Positions 14,101-29,100 of a stretch of 64,000 nt of DNA are shown here, one piece after another. Made by a program: the position numbers and the translations under genes. The DNA lies in contig OX392527.1 of assembly GCA_947623455.1 (NCBI GenBank), positions 4,956,001-5,020,000 on the forward strand, given 5' to 3'. The notes beneath the pieces were generated by a model. It saw nothing but the letters and a program-made list of their open reading frames with translations, made no database searches and was not told the origin of the DNA. The first letter of the stretch is position 1. The number at the start of each line of letters is the position of its first letter. Source of the DNA: Mimachlamys varia. Lineage: Eukaryota > Mollusca > Bivalvia > Pectinida > Pectinidae.

Positions 14101-17100
14101 TCTATAACTTACCATTCACACAGAAGTTTGTCTGTACACATGTTGTCTATAACTTACCATTCACACAGAAGTTTGTCTGTGTACATGTTGTCTATAACTT
14201 ACCATTCACACAGAAGTTTGTCTGTGTACATGTTGTCTATAACTTACCATTCACACAGAAGTTGTCTGTGTACATGTTGTCTATAACTTACCATTCACAC
14301 AGAGGTTTGTCTGTACATATGTTGTCTATAACTTACCATTGACACAGAAGTTTGTCTGTACACATATTGTTTATAACTTACCATTCACACAGAAGTTTGT
14401 CTGTACACATGTTGTCTATAAGTTACCATTCACACAGAGGTTTGTCTGTACATATGTTGTCTATAACTTACCATTGACACAGAAGTTTGTCTGTACACAT
14501 ATTGTTTATAACTTACCATTCACACAGAAGTTTGTCTGTACACATGTTGTCTATAACTTACCATTCACACAGAAGTTTGTCTGTGTACATGTTGTCTATA
14601 ACTTACCATTCACACAGAAGTTTGTCTGTACACATGTTGTCTATAACTTACCATTCACACAGAAGTTTGTCTGTACACATGTTATCTATAACTTACCATT
14701 CACACAGAAGTTTGTCTGTACATGTTGTCTATAACTTACCATTCACACAGAAAGTTGCCTGTACACATGTTGTCTATAACTTACCATTCACACAGAAGTT
14801 TGTCTGTGTACATGTTGTCAATAACTTACCATTCACACAGAAGTTTGTCTGTACACATGTTGTCTATAACTTACCATTCACACAGAAGTTTGTCTGTACA
14901 CATGTTGTCTATAACTTACCATTCACACAGAAGTTTGTCTGTACACATGTTGTCTATAACTTACCATTCACACAGAAGTTTGTCTGTGTACATGTTGTCT
15001 ATAACTTACCATTCACACAGAAGTTTGTCTGTGTACATGTTGTCTATAACTTACCATTCACACAGAAGTTTGTCTGTACACATGTTGTCTATAACTTACC
15101 ATTCACACAGAAGTTTGCTGTACACATGTTGTCTATAACTTACCATTCACACAGAAGTTTGTCTGTACACATGTTGTCTATAACTTACCATTCACACAGA
15201 AGTTTGTCTGTGTACATGTTGTCTATAACTTACCATTCACACAGAAGTTTGTCTGTACACATGTTGTCTATAACTTACCATTCACACAGAAGTTGTCTGT
15301 GTACATGTTGTCTATAACTTACCATTCACACAGAAGTTTGTCTGTACACATGTTGTCTATAACTTACCATTCACACAGAAGTTTGCCTGTACACATGTTG
15401 TCTATAACTTACCATTCACACAGAAGTTTGTCTGTGTACATGTTGTCTATAACTTACCATTCACACAGAAGTTTGTCTGTACATGTTGTCTATAACTTAC
15501 CATTCACACAGAAGTTTGTCTGTGTACATGTTGTCAATAACTTACCATTCACACAGAAGTTTGTCTGTGTACATGTTGTCTATAACTTACCATTCACACA
15601 GAAGTTTGTCTGTACATGTTGTCTATAACTTACCATTCACACAGAAGTTTGTCTGTGTACATGTTGTCTATAACTTACCATTCACACAGAAGTTGTATGT
15701 GTACATGTTGTCTATAACTTACCATTCACACAGAAGTTTGTCTGTACACATGTTGTCTATAACTTACCATTCACACAGAAAGTTGCCTGTACACATGTTG
15801 TCTATAACTTACCATTCACACAGAAAGTTGCGTGTACACATGTTGTCTATAACTTACCATTCACACAGAAGTTTGCCTGTACACATGTTGTCTATAACTT
15901 ACCATTCACACAGAAGTTTGCCTGTACACATGTTGTCTATAACTTACCATTCACACAGAAGTTGCCTGTACACATGTTGTCTATAACTTACCATTCACAC
16001 AGAAGTTTGTCTGTACACATGTTGTCTATAACTTACCATTCACACAGAAGTTTGTCTGTACATGTTGTCTATAACTTACCATTCACACAGAAAGTTGCCT
16101 GTACACATGTTGTCTATAACTTACCATTCACACAGAAGTTTGCCTGTACACAAGTTGTCTATAACTTACCATTCACACAGAGGTTTGTCTGTACACATGT
16201 TGTCTATAACTTACCATTCACACAGACGTTTGCCTGTACACATGTTGTCTATAACTTACCATTCACACAGAAGTTGTCTGTACACATGTTGTCTATAACT
16301 TACCATTCACACAGAAGTTTGTCTGTACACATGTTGTTTATAACTTACCATTCACACAGAAGTTTGTCTGTACACATGTTGTCTATAACTTACCATTCAC
16401 ACAGAAGTTTGTCTGTACACATGTTGTCTATAACTTACCATTCACACAGAGGTTTGTCTGTACACATGTTGTCTATAACTTTCCATTCACACAGAAGTTT
16501 GTCTGTACACATGTTGTCTATAACTTACCATTCACACAAAAGTTTGTCTGTACACATGTTGTTTATAACTTACCATTCACACAGAAGTTTGTCTGTACAC
16601 ATGTTGTTTATAACTTACCATTCACACAGAAGTTTGTCTGTGTACATGTTGTCTATAACTTACCATTCACACAGAAGTTTGTCTGTACACATGTTGTCTA
16701 TAACTTACCATTCACACAGAAGTTTGGCTGTGTACATGTTGTTTATAACTTTCCATTCACACAGAAGTTTGTCTGTACACATGTTGTCTATAACTTACCA
16801 TTCACACAGAAGGTTGCCTGTGTACATGTTGTTTCTGGATCTACTCCTGCTTCTATTGTAGCAACAACCTTGGGAGCAATTGATAGGCACTAAAAAGAAA
16901 CATATAAATGTACGTATTTTTTCCCAAACAAAATTTTATCTGGCTTTCAAATCTTAATGACTTAACTTTGAAGTAGTGAAGCATTTGTATGCTTTCATTA
17001 AAAAGAAAATACCAAACTGAAGTTAAGACATCAAACTCGTTGACTTTTTTTTTTATAATTTCTCACTTTTTAAACCTTTGCCGACGGTTTATGGTATATA

Positions 17101-20100
17101 TGAGGCCAGGGATGAACGACTAAACTATAAGAGACAACAATGATATAAAGTTGATCAGTTGATCAGTTGATCAAGCTGCTACCACGAGTAAACGAGAACT
17201 CACCGCTGTCTTTAGACTTGAAGGAAGTACTGAACAGAGGTTATACACTGTTTCGTTGAGTTTCTGCATGGTTGAGTTCTCCTGTATGTACCGGTCGAGA
17301 ATACCAATCATAAGTTCACAAAGTTCACAACGAGCATCAGCCTGCAACAAAATAGCCAAATCTCAGATACACAAATACCAAAGTGTTACTAACATTATAT
17401 ACTTATACATAGCCAAATCTCAGGTACACAAATACCAAAGCGTTACTCATATTATATACTTATACATAGCCAAATCTCAGGTACACAAATACCAAAGTGT
17501 TACTAACATTATATACTTATACATAGCCAAATATCAGGTACACAAATACCAAAGTGTTACTCATATTATATACTTATACATAGCCAAATATCAGGTACAC
17601 AAATACCAAAGTGTTACTCATATTATATACTTATACATAGCCAAATCTCAGGTACACAAATACCAAAGTGTTACTCATATTATATACTTATACATAGCCA
17701 AATCTCAGGTACACAAATACCAAAGTGTTACTAACATTATATACTTATACATAGCCAAATCTCAGGTACACAAATACCAAAGTGTTACTCATATTATATA
17801 CTTATACATAGCTAAATCTCAGGTACACAAATACCAAAGTGTTACTAACATTATATACTTATACATAGCCAAATCTCAGGTACACAAATACCAAAGTGTT
17901 ACTCATATTATATACTTATACATAGCCAAATCTCAGGTACACAAATACCAAAGTACACAAATACCAAAGTGTTACTCATATTATATACTTATACATAGCC
18001 AAATCTCAGGTACTCAAATACCAAAGTGTTACTAACATTATATACTTATACATAGCCAAATCTCAGGTACTCAAATACCAAAGTGTTACTAACATTATAT
18101 ACTTATACATAGCCAAATCTCAGGTACACAAATACCAAAGTGTTACTCATAGTATATACTTATACATAGCCAAATCTCAGGTACTCAAATACCAAAGTGT
18201 TACTAACATTATATACTTATACATAGCCAAATCTCAGGTACTCAAATACCAAAGTGTTACTAACATTATATACTTATACATAGCCAAATCTCAGGTACAC
18301 AAATACCAAAGTACACAAATACCAAAGTGTTACTAACATTATATACTTATACATAGCCAAATCTCAGGTACTCAAATACCAAAGTGTTACTAACATTATA
18401 TACTTATACATAGCCAAATCTCAGGTACTCAAATACCAAAGTGTTACTAACACTTTGTTCCCCCCCTTGTATATATTTCTCAATTGTGAGACTACCACTT
18501 TTTTTTATTTGAAAACAGCTTTGATAAGGCTCCAGTATGCAAGCATAGTTGATTAATGTTATTAAAATATGAAATGAAATATTGAGAGAAAGGGACTGGT
18601 TGATAAATATAGATGTTTTGACTAATGTAGTCATAATTTTAAACAGTTCTTCCATAAAAAATATATACTAATTCCTATCCATGACTCAATATATATTAAC
18701 TAATCATCTTTTTTGGTCATGCAATTAATTAAAATTTCAAATGAGAGAAGTGACAGATGGATAATACGCACACAGAGAACATTGACGGGTGATGAAGGTA
18801 ACACACACACACACATGACTGATGAAGGATGAACGTAACACACATGATTTTACTATTAGTATTTGGCTATAGTTAAAGTTTATCAAACTCGAATCATATT
18901 GCATCATACAGATGCATAGACAATAGACATTGCTATTTTAACAATTAATTAAATAACATACCCTCACATTTTCTTCTTCCGGTTCCATTTCCTCAACATT
19001 ATAATTCGTGTTAGAGTTAACATGACTGTTTTCTAAATCTTCCTTTGGTTCTTCCAACTCAATGGTATTTTCCTCCTCAGGAAGTACCTCAGCTTCTAAC
19101 TGTTCAACCTCTTGTTCCTCCTCCTCTAAAGGTCTGGGCTCCTCCTCTTCAACACTTGGCTCCTCCTCCTCTGCTCTGGGCTCCTCCTCTTCAACACTTG
19201 GCCCCTCCTTTTCAACTCTTGGCTCCTCTTCTTCAACTCTTGGCTCCTCTTCTTCATATCTTGGTTCCTCCTTTTCAACTCTTGACTCCTCCTCTTCAAC
19301 TCTTGGCTCCTCCTTTTCAACTATTGGCTCCTCCTCTTCATCTCTTGGCTCCTCCTCTCTGGGTTCCTCGTCCTTTATTTTGGGCTCCTCCTCCTCCTCA
19401 TACATTGGTTCAACTGCTTCTTGACTTTTAGGCTCAACGATTGGCTCTACCTCTGCCAATCCAGATTCCAAAATTATTTCACGTGTATCTTTGAAATGTA
19501 AATTATATTCATTTATTCAAACCTACCTGTATTGTTATTAACGAAATGACAATTATATTACAAATAAGTTTCTAAATGTCAGTTTTCATTCACTTTCAAT
19601 ATTGTTTATATACAGAAACAACGTTAAATGAGTGTTAAAGCATGTGAAAGCTTAGTTTATTTTGGAAATTAATCAAGGATTGAATATTAAAACAAATAGT
19701 ACATAGTACAGCTTGAGGATGAATTAATAAAGTATTCCTACCATTAGTACACAGTTTGACAGCCTGACATGCTCTGAGTGGGTCGAACCCGGATTCCACA
19801 GCCTTCACCAGCTGGGGCGCAAACGTGTTACACTGTTGGATACACAAACATTTTGTATTGGATTGAGTGTAGTTTCTAACATCGACAGTTTTCTCTACAG
19901 GAACATTTACCAACAGTTTTCTCTACAGGAACATTTACCGACAGTTATCTCTACAGAAACATTTACCAACAGTTATCTCTACAGAAACATTTACTGACAG
20001 TTATCTCTACAGAAACATTTACCGACAGTTATCTCTACAGAAACATTTACCAACAGTTTTCTCTACAGAAACATTTACCGACAGTTTTCTCTACAGAAAC

Positions 20101-23100
20101 ATTTACCGACAGTTATCTCTACAGAAACATTTACCGACAGTTTTCTCTACAGAAACATTTACCAACAGTTATCTCTACAGAAACATTTACCGACAGTTAT
20201 CTCTACAGAAACATTTACCGACAGTTATCTCTACAGAAACATTTACCGACAGTTTTCTCTACAGAAACATTTACCAACAGTTTTCTCTACAGAAACATTT
20301 ACCAACAGTTATCTCTACAGAAACATTTACCGACAGTTATCTCTACAGAAACATTTACCAACAGTTATCTCTACAGAAACATTTACCAACAGTTATCTCT
20401 ACAGAAACATTTACCGACAGTTTTCTCTACAGAAACATTTACCGACAGTTATCTCTACAGAAACATTTACCGACAGTTATCTCTACAGAAACATTTACCG
20501 ACAGTTTTCTCTACAGAAACATTTACCGACAGTTTTCTCTACAGAAACATTTACCAACAGTTATCTCTACAGAAACATTTACCGACAGTTTTCTCTACAG
20601 AAACATTTACCAACAGTTATCTCTACAGGAACATTTACCAACAGTTATCTCTACAGAAACATTTACCAACAGTTATCTCTACAGAAACATTTACCAACAG
20701 TTATCTCTACAGAAACATTTACCGACAGTTATCTCTACAGAAACATTTACCAACAGTTTTCTCTACAGAAACATTTACCGACAGTTATCTCTACAGAAAC
20801 ATTTACCGACAGTTATCTCTACAGAAACATTTACCGACAGTTATCTCTACAGAAACATTTACCGACAGTTATCTCTACAGAAACATTTACCAACAGTTAT
20901 CTCTACAGAAACATTTACCAACAGTTTTCTCTACAGAAACATTTACCGACAGTTATCTCTACAGAAACATTTACCGACAGTTTTCTCTACAGAAACATTT
21001 ACCGACAGTTATCTCTACAGAAACATTTACCGACAGTTATCTCTACAGAAACATTTACCAACAGTTTTCTCTACAGAAACATTTACCAACAGTTATCTCT
21101 ACAGAATCATTTACCGACAGTTTTCTCTACAGGAACATTTACCAACAGTTTTCTCTACAGAAACATTTACCAACAGTTTTCTCTACAGAAACATTTACCA
21201 ACAGTTTTCTCTACAGAAACATTTACCGACAGTTATCTCTACAGAAACATTTACCAACAGTTATCTCTACAGAAACATTTACCGACAGTTATCTCTACAG
21301 AAACATTTACCGACAGTTTTCTCTACAGAAACATTTACCGACAGTTTTCTCTACAGGAACATTTACCGACAGTTATCTCTACAGAAACATTTACCGATAG
21401 TTATCTCTACAGGAACATTTACCGACAGTTTTCTCTACAGAAACATTTACCAACAGTTTTCTCTACAGAAACATTTACCGACAATTTTCTCTTCAGGAAC
21501 ATTTAACAACAGTTTTCTCTACAGGAACATTTACCGACAATTTTCTCTTCAGGAACATTTACCGACAGTTTTCTCTGCAGGACATTTACCGACAATTTTC
21601 TCTTCAGGAACATTTACCAACAGTTTTCTCTGCAGGACATTTACCGACAATTTTCTCTTCAGGAACATTTACCGACAGTTTTCTCTACAGGAACATTTAC
21701 CAACAGTTTTCTCTACAGGAACATTTACCGACAGTTTTCTCTACAGGAACATTTACCGACAGTTTTCTCTTCAGGAACATTTACCGACAGTTTTCTCTAC
21801 AGGAACATTTACCGACAGTTTTCGCTACAGGACATTTACCGACAGTTTTCTCTTCAGGAACATTTACCGACAGTTTTCTCTACAGGAACATTTACCGACA
21901 GTTTTCTCTACAGAAACATTTACCGACAGTTTTCGCTACAGGACATTTACCGACAGTTTTCTCTTCAGGAACATTTAACGACAGTTTTCTCTACAGGAAC
22001 ATTTACCGACAGTTTTCTCTTCAGGAACATTTAACAACAGTTTTCTCTTCAGGAACACTTACCGACAGTTATCTCTACAGTAACATTTACCGATAGTTAT
22101 CTCTACAGGAACATTTACCGATAGTTTTCTCTACGGGAACATTTACCGACAGTTTTCTCTACAAGAACATTTACCGACAGTTTTCTCTACAGGACATTTA
22201 CCGACAGTTTTCTCTTCAGGAACATTTAACAACAGTTTTCTCTACAGGAACATTTACCGACAGTTATCTCTACAGAAACATTTACCGATAGTTATCTCTA
22301 CAGGAACATTTAACGACAGTTTTCTCTACAGGAACATTTACCGACAGTTTTCTCTTCAGGAACATTTAACAACAGTTTTCTCTACAGGAACATTTACCGA
22401 CAGTTATCTCTACAGAAACATTTACCGATAGTTATCTCTACAGGAACATTTACCGACAGTTTTCTCTACGGGAACATTTACCGACAGTTTTCTTTACAAG
22501 AATATTTACCGACAGTTTTCTCTACAAGAACATTTACCGGCTCTGGTGTATGACGTGATTACCTTCGGTGGTTTGACATTATCCCACTCACATGACGTGA
22601 TTACCTTCTGTGGTTTGACATTATCCCACTCACATGACGTGATTACCTTCTATGGTTTGACATTATTCCACTCACAACTCGGTAGTACTTGAATGTATTC
22701 AGTATATTTGGCCTTCATTTTTATACTTTCACTGATCTGGTTATTGTCTGTTCCAAAACCTTAATATAGATAGCTATAATGACGTTGACAGATGTTTAAA
22801 TGTTCTTTTAGGTACTGATAACGGCCTTAACACCAGTTAAAGGCTATTAGAAGTTCAAATTGCCATCTTTGGTGATTGGGAAACAAAAATGTTCAAACAA
22901 GCAATTTACTAATGTAACACTGGATGCTTTCACTTTTCCTCACACCTAGCAAAAAATGAAAGAACTTGGTTTAACAAAAAATAACTTAGAAACAACCAAA
23001 ACGTGACTATTGTCGATGAGCCGAACTGAATGAAATTCATCGTAATTAATATCTAGGCAAATAAAACAAAATCAATAAAGTTTCCTTAGTACTGTAGCTG

Positions 23101-26100
23101 TTCATAATTACCGAGTTTTTGGGAGAAATCTGACTAGAAACATTACAAAATCCTAATCAATGTCCATGTCGAAAATATCCAAATACTGTACTTCCAATAG
23201 TCCTATTAACGACCTTTACAGCAAGTTAAGTTCAGGTGAATTCCCATGGAGTCGACATTAGTACTTACCACGCCCTTGAGATCCTTAGGTAAAAAGCCAC
23301 ACAGTTCGTAGACTGTGCTGTTGATTAAAATTTGAGTTGCGTTCTGGACTATGTACTTGTCTAGAAGGTTGATGACAAACTCACAAAGATCACACTTGTC
23401 ATCCTAAACAAGAGAAGTACAATTTAGTTAGCACGTGTCATCCTAAAAAAGAGAAGTACAATTTAGTTAGCACGTGTCATCCTAAACAAGAGAAGTACAA
23501 TTTAGTTAGCACTTGTCATCCTAAACAAGAGAAGTACAATTTAGTTAGCACGTGTCATCCTAAACAAGAGAAGTACAATTTAGTTAGCACGTGTCATCCT
23601 AAACAAGAGAAGTACAATTTAGTTAGCACGTGTCATCCTAAACAAGAGAAGTACAATTTAGTTAGCACGTGTCATCCTAAACAAGAGAAGTACAATTTAG
23701 TTAGCACGTGTCATCCTAAACAAGAGAAGTACAATTTAGTTAGCACGTGTCATCCTAAACAAGAGAAGTACAATTTAGTTAGCACTTGTCATCCTAAACA
23801 AGAGAAGTACAATTTAGTTAGCACGTGTCATCCTAAACAAGAGAAGTACAATTTAGTTAGCACGTGTCATCCTAAACAAGAGAAGTACAATTTAGTTAGC
23901 ACTTTTCATTTTAAACAAGGGAGATACAATTTAGTTGCACTTTTCATTTTAAACAAGGGAGGGGGATGTAGAACAAGGTACCTTGTTTAGATTTCTACAA
24001 TAAATATCTCAGTCCATTCACAGCAAAAAAAATTAATATCAAATTCAACGGAATTCTTTGCCGGTTGTTGTATCAGATTTATCTTCATATTTCATATAGG
24101 TTGTTTCCATATTGTTGTTGTACAATTTGTACTATCTTAAAATTCTGTTAGAGCAATAGTTACCCCGAAACCTTCGACATCCTTCATGATGGTTTTTTCT
24201 ATTTCTGCCCTGATTCCCTCAAACCCTTGCAGAGCTGGCATCTGCTGTGGTATTGGTGCCTCTTCTTCCAGTTCCGGCACCTGTTGTGGTTCCTCCTCTT
24301 CTTCCAGTTCCGGCACCTGTTGTGGTTCTTCCTCTTCCTCTTTATACATCTCGCCCATTGTTCCTAGGAAAATGTTAAAGATGTATGCTAAAGTCACTGT
24401 AGTGAGGAAAGAGAGGCAAAATAGACATGTTTAATTCCCTGTGTTAAGCAAGAAACAAATATTACCATTATTAGTCCTTATAGCTAGAGCACATTTGTCC
24501 TTACCATTTACACAGATATTGATGGCACTGCATGCTCTGACTGGATCGAATCCGCTGTCTATTGCCTCCACAAGCCCAGGGGCCATTACGTCACACTGAT
24601 AGGGAAAATACACAATCCTCATTGTCATAATAAACAAAAGCATGTTCACTCAATTCATCAAACACTGAGTTTATGTTAGAAGACGTTTACTCGTCCAGAA
24701 CATGTGGTCTTATTCTCTTGTACTTTTACAAGGGTCTCCATATAAGTCTTTCTTTTGTTCATATTTTGCCCCTGGTTTAATCGGATTATGATTTTGTTAA
24801 CGCCTCGGTATTCTCTAATTTATTTTCACCAACTGATATAAAACAATGACTTGATCCTATCAGATGAGGTCGTGATCATTCTACTAATAGAGTTCCATCA
24901 AAATATGTACACAGAAATGGAATATTTACATCGAAGTCAATATGTATATGGGATGTCACAATCATTTTTCAATTCGTTACAATGGCTTGATATACAGAAT
25001 ATATAGCTGCCACGAACACGACAAATACCTTTTGGGAATAAGTCACCAAGGAATGGAAAAACAAAGTAAATATTTGCTATGATGATGTTTTTCTATGGAT
25101 ATGTTTAATAGTTTTATTTAAAAAACAATACTGGCTTTGAATAGTTAAAAGTAAGAAGTTCAGACTAGCGTTGATATTGCTCGAGCGGGGACAATACAAC
25201 ATACCAGGAAGCTTTCTAAACCTTGTTTTTTGCCTTTAGCAAATTAATGACATCTTCTTGAAAACTTGAAAAGGAACTTTTTAAAATAAAAATTTCTAAT
25301 GTATGATTATAAACTCTCACAGTAGACTTGATATCTCCGGGAAGCAGATCACACAGCTTGAAGACGGTGCCGTTGATTCCGTCCTTGGACGTGTTTCTGC
25401 CGATGTACTGGTCCATCAGATTGATGACAAGCTTACACAGTTCACATTTGGTATCCTGGAATGATACAATCCATTATCTTAAAACTACTAGAGACACTCA
25501 TGTGGGAGATCCTTGTTTACATCTCAGCTTGGTTTTCCAGAGAAACGGTTTTAGTATGTTATCAGCATTATACATATAGAAACAGTCAATAAGATAAAAA
25601 CCAATATCTTTATAATTGTATCGCTTGTCTATGATACCAATCTTACCCCGAGTTCTAGATCCTCCTCCACGTCTTTGACTCGGTCCTCGATTTCCTCTCC
25701 CAAAAGTTCAAATTTGCCTGTAAACAGAAGGCACAAATCACAAACAAAGACATTGTTTCTACTTCATTTACAATATACGTTCGTACAGAAAAGTGATCTT
25801 GTTTGTAGCTCCAAGATAAAAAATTATTTGAAATTATTTCTAACGTTAATAGAAATCATATTTACCTCCAGAACAAAGTTTGACGAAGGTGCATGCTGTG
25901 GTGGGGTCCAGACCAGACTCGACGGCTATCACCACTTGTGGTGCGGCTTCATTACACTGTAAGTAAACATATCCGCTTGTTTATACGTTTTTTATTTAGT
26001 ATCTGTCGCCAGGGTTTTAGAGCTTGCTATATTTAGTATCTGTCGCCATGGTTTAAGAACTTGCTATATTGAGTATCTGTCACCATGGTTTAAGAACTTG

Positions 26101-29100
26101 CTATATTTAGTATCTGTCGCCATGGTTTTAGAACTTGCTATATTGAGTATCTGTCGCCATGGTTTTAGAACTTGCTATATTGAGTATCTGTCGCCATGGT
26201 TTTAGAACTTGCTATATTGAGTATCTGTCGCCATGGTTTTAGAACTTGCTATATTGAGTATCTGTCGCCATGGTTTAAGAACTTGCTATATTTAGTATCT
26301 GTCGCCATGGTTTTAGAACTTGCTATATTTAGTATCTGTCGCCATGGTTTAAGAACTTGCTATATTTAGTATCTGTCGCCATGGTTTAAGAACTTGCTAT
26401 ATTTAGTATCTGTCGCCATGGTTTTAGAACTTGCTATATTTAGTATCTGTCGCCATGGTTTTAGAACTTGCTATATTTAGTATCTGTTGCCATGGTTTTA
26501 GAACTTGCTATATTTAGTATCTGTCGCCATGGTTTAAGAACTTGCTATATTTAGTATCTGTCACCATGGTTTAAGAACTTTCTATATTTAGTATCTGTCG
26601 CCAGGGTTTTAGAACTTGCTATATTTAGTATCTGTCACCATGGTTTAAGAACTTGCTATATTAAGTATCTGTCGCCAGGGTTTAAGAACTTGCTATATTT
26701 AGTATCTGTCGCCATGGTTTAAGAACTTGCTATATTAAGTATCTGTCGCCATGGTTTAAGAACTTGCTATATTAAGTATCTGTCGCCAGGGTTTAAGAAC
26801 TTGCTATATTAAGTATCTGTCGCCATGGTTTAAGAACTTGCTATATTTAGTATCTGTCGCCATGGTTTAAGAACTTGCTATATTTAGTATCTGTCGCCAT
26901 GGTTTTAGAACTTGCTATATTTAGTATTTGTCGCCATGGTTTAAGAACTTGCTATTTGTAGGAACTGGCCGATCCGTTAACAGTCCATACACATTAAAAA
27001 CAAACTATAAATTGAAACAATCTTTGCATCAGCACACACTCCATTCGCTTTATACTTTATTACACATAGTCCGTACACTTTATAAACTTACTATACTTTG
27101 GAACGATCCCGGAAGATCAGCACACAATCCATATACTGTAATGTTGATGGCGTCCTTTGTCTTGTTAGAATCCAGATAGTTGTCTATTATATTAATGATA
27201 GCTTTGCAAACGTCACATTTTGCATCCTGTTTAAATGGAAAATAAACAAACATGGAGAGAGTTTCTGAGAGGAATCGTTTGTAGAATCGTAGTTCATGAA
27301 ACTAAACGAAATCTAAAATATATTTTAGTTTTACTCTCAATACATTTTGTTGGATCATCAAATAAGCTTTTAACAGTAGCTTCACACTAACGCATTAGGT
27401 ACCACTTGTAATATATCGATATATATCTCTCAGACCTATGTTGCCCTGTAAGACCGATATTTCTCTCTTAGACCTATGTTGCCCTGTAAGACCGATATTT
27501 CTCTCTCATAACTGTGTTGCCCTGTAAGACCGATATTTCTCTCTCAGACCTATGTTGCCCTGTAAGACCGATATTTCTCTCTCATACCTATGTTGCCCTG
27601 TAAGACCGATATTTCTCTCTCAGACCTGTGTTGCCCTGTAAGACTGATATTTCTCTCGCAGACCTATGTTGCCCTGTAAGACCGATATTTCTCTCTTAGA
27701 CCTATGTTGCCCTGTAAGACCGATATTTATCTCTCAGACCTGTGTTGCCCTGTAAGACTGATATTTCTCTCTCAGACCTATGTTGCCCTGTAAGACCGAT
27801 ATTTCTCTCTCAGACCTATGTTGCCCTGTAAGACCGATATTTCTCTCTCAGACCTATGTTGCCCTGTAAGACCGATATTTCTCTCTCAGACCTATGTTGC
27901 CCTGTAAGACCGATATTTCTCTCTCAGACCTATGTTGCCCTGTAAGACCGATATTTCTCTCTCAGACCTATGTTGCCCTGTAAGACCGATATTTCTCTCT
28001 CAGACCTGTGTTGCCCTGTAAGACCGATATTTCTCTCTCAGACCTATGTTGCCCTGTAAGACCGATATTTCTCTCTCAGACCTATGTTGCCCTGTAAGAC
28101 CGATATTTCTCTCTCAGACCTGTGTTGCCCTGTAAGACCGATATTTCTCTCTCAGACCTATGTTGCCCTGTAAGACCGATATTTCTCTCTCAGACCTATG
28201 TTGCCCTGTAAGACCGATATTTCTCTCTCAGACCTGTGTTGCCCTGTAAGACCGATATTTCTCTCTCAGACCTATGTTGTCCTGTAAGACTGATATTTCT
28301 CTCGCAGACCTATGTTGCCCTGTAAGACCGATATTTCTCTCTCATAACTGTGTTGCCCTGTAAGACCGATATTTCTCTCTTAGACCTATGTTGCCCTGTA
28401 AGACCGATATTTCTCTCTCAGACCTATGTTGCCCTGTAAGACCGATATTTCTCTCTCAGACCTATGCTGCCCTGTAAGACTGATATTTCTCTCTCAGACC
28501 TATGTTGCCCTGTAAGACCGATATTTCTCTCTCAGACCTATGTTGCCCTGTAAGACCGATATTTCTCTCTCAGACCTATGCTGCCCTGTAAGACCGACAT
28601 TTCTCTCTCAGACCTATGTTGCCCTGTAAGACCGACATTTCTTTCTCATACCTATGTTGCCCTGTTAGACCGACATTTCTTTCTCAGACCTATGTTGCCC
28701 TGTTAGAACGACATTTCTTTCTCAGACCTATGTTGCCCTGTTAGAACGACATTTCTTTCTCAGACCTATGTTGCCCTGTAAGACCGATATTTCTCTCTTA
28801 GACCTATGTTGCCCTGTAAGACCGATATTTCTCTCTCAGACCTATGTTGCCCTGTAAGACCGATATTTCTCTCTCAGACCTATGTTGCCCTGTAAGACCG
28901 ACATTTCTCTCTCAGACCTATGCTGCCCTGTAAGACTGATATTTCTCTCTCAGACCTATGTTGCCCTGTAAGACCGATATTTCTCTCTCAGACCTATGCT
29001 GCCCTGTAAGACTGATATTTCTCTCTCAGACCTATGTTGCCCTGTAAGACCGATATTTCTCTCTCAGACCTATGTTGCCCTGTAAGACCGATATTTCTCT

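Noticed and set aside
13141..16861. Plus-strand ORFs (HSHRSLSVHMLSITY-type units) in the 45-bp array
   Set aside because: Antisense to the gene and purely repetitive; the sense strand shows the array is a copy of the exon 25 junction.
19045..19431. Plus-strand Pro/Leu-rich and Ser-rich ORFs
   Set aside because: They are the reverse of exon 23, the Glu-Pro linker, which fits the gene's phase on the minus strand.
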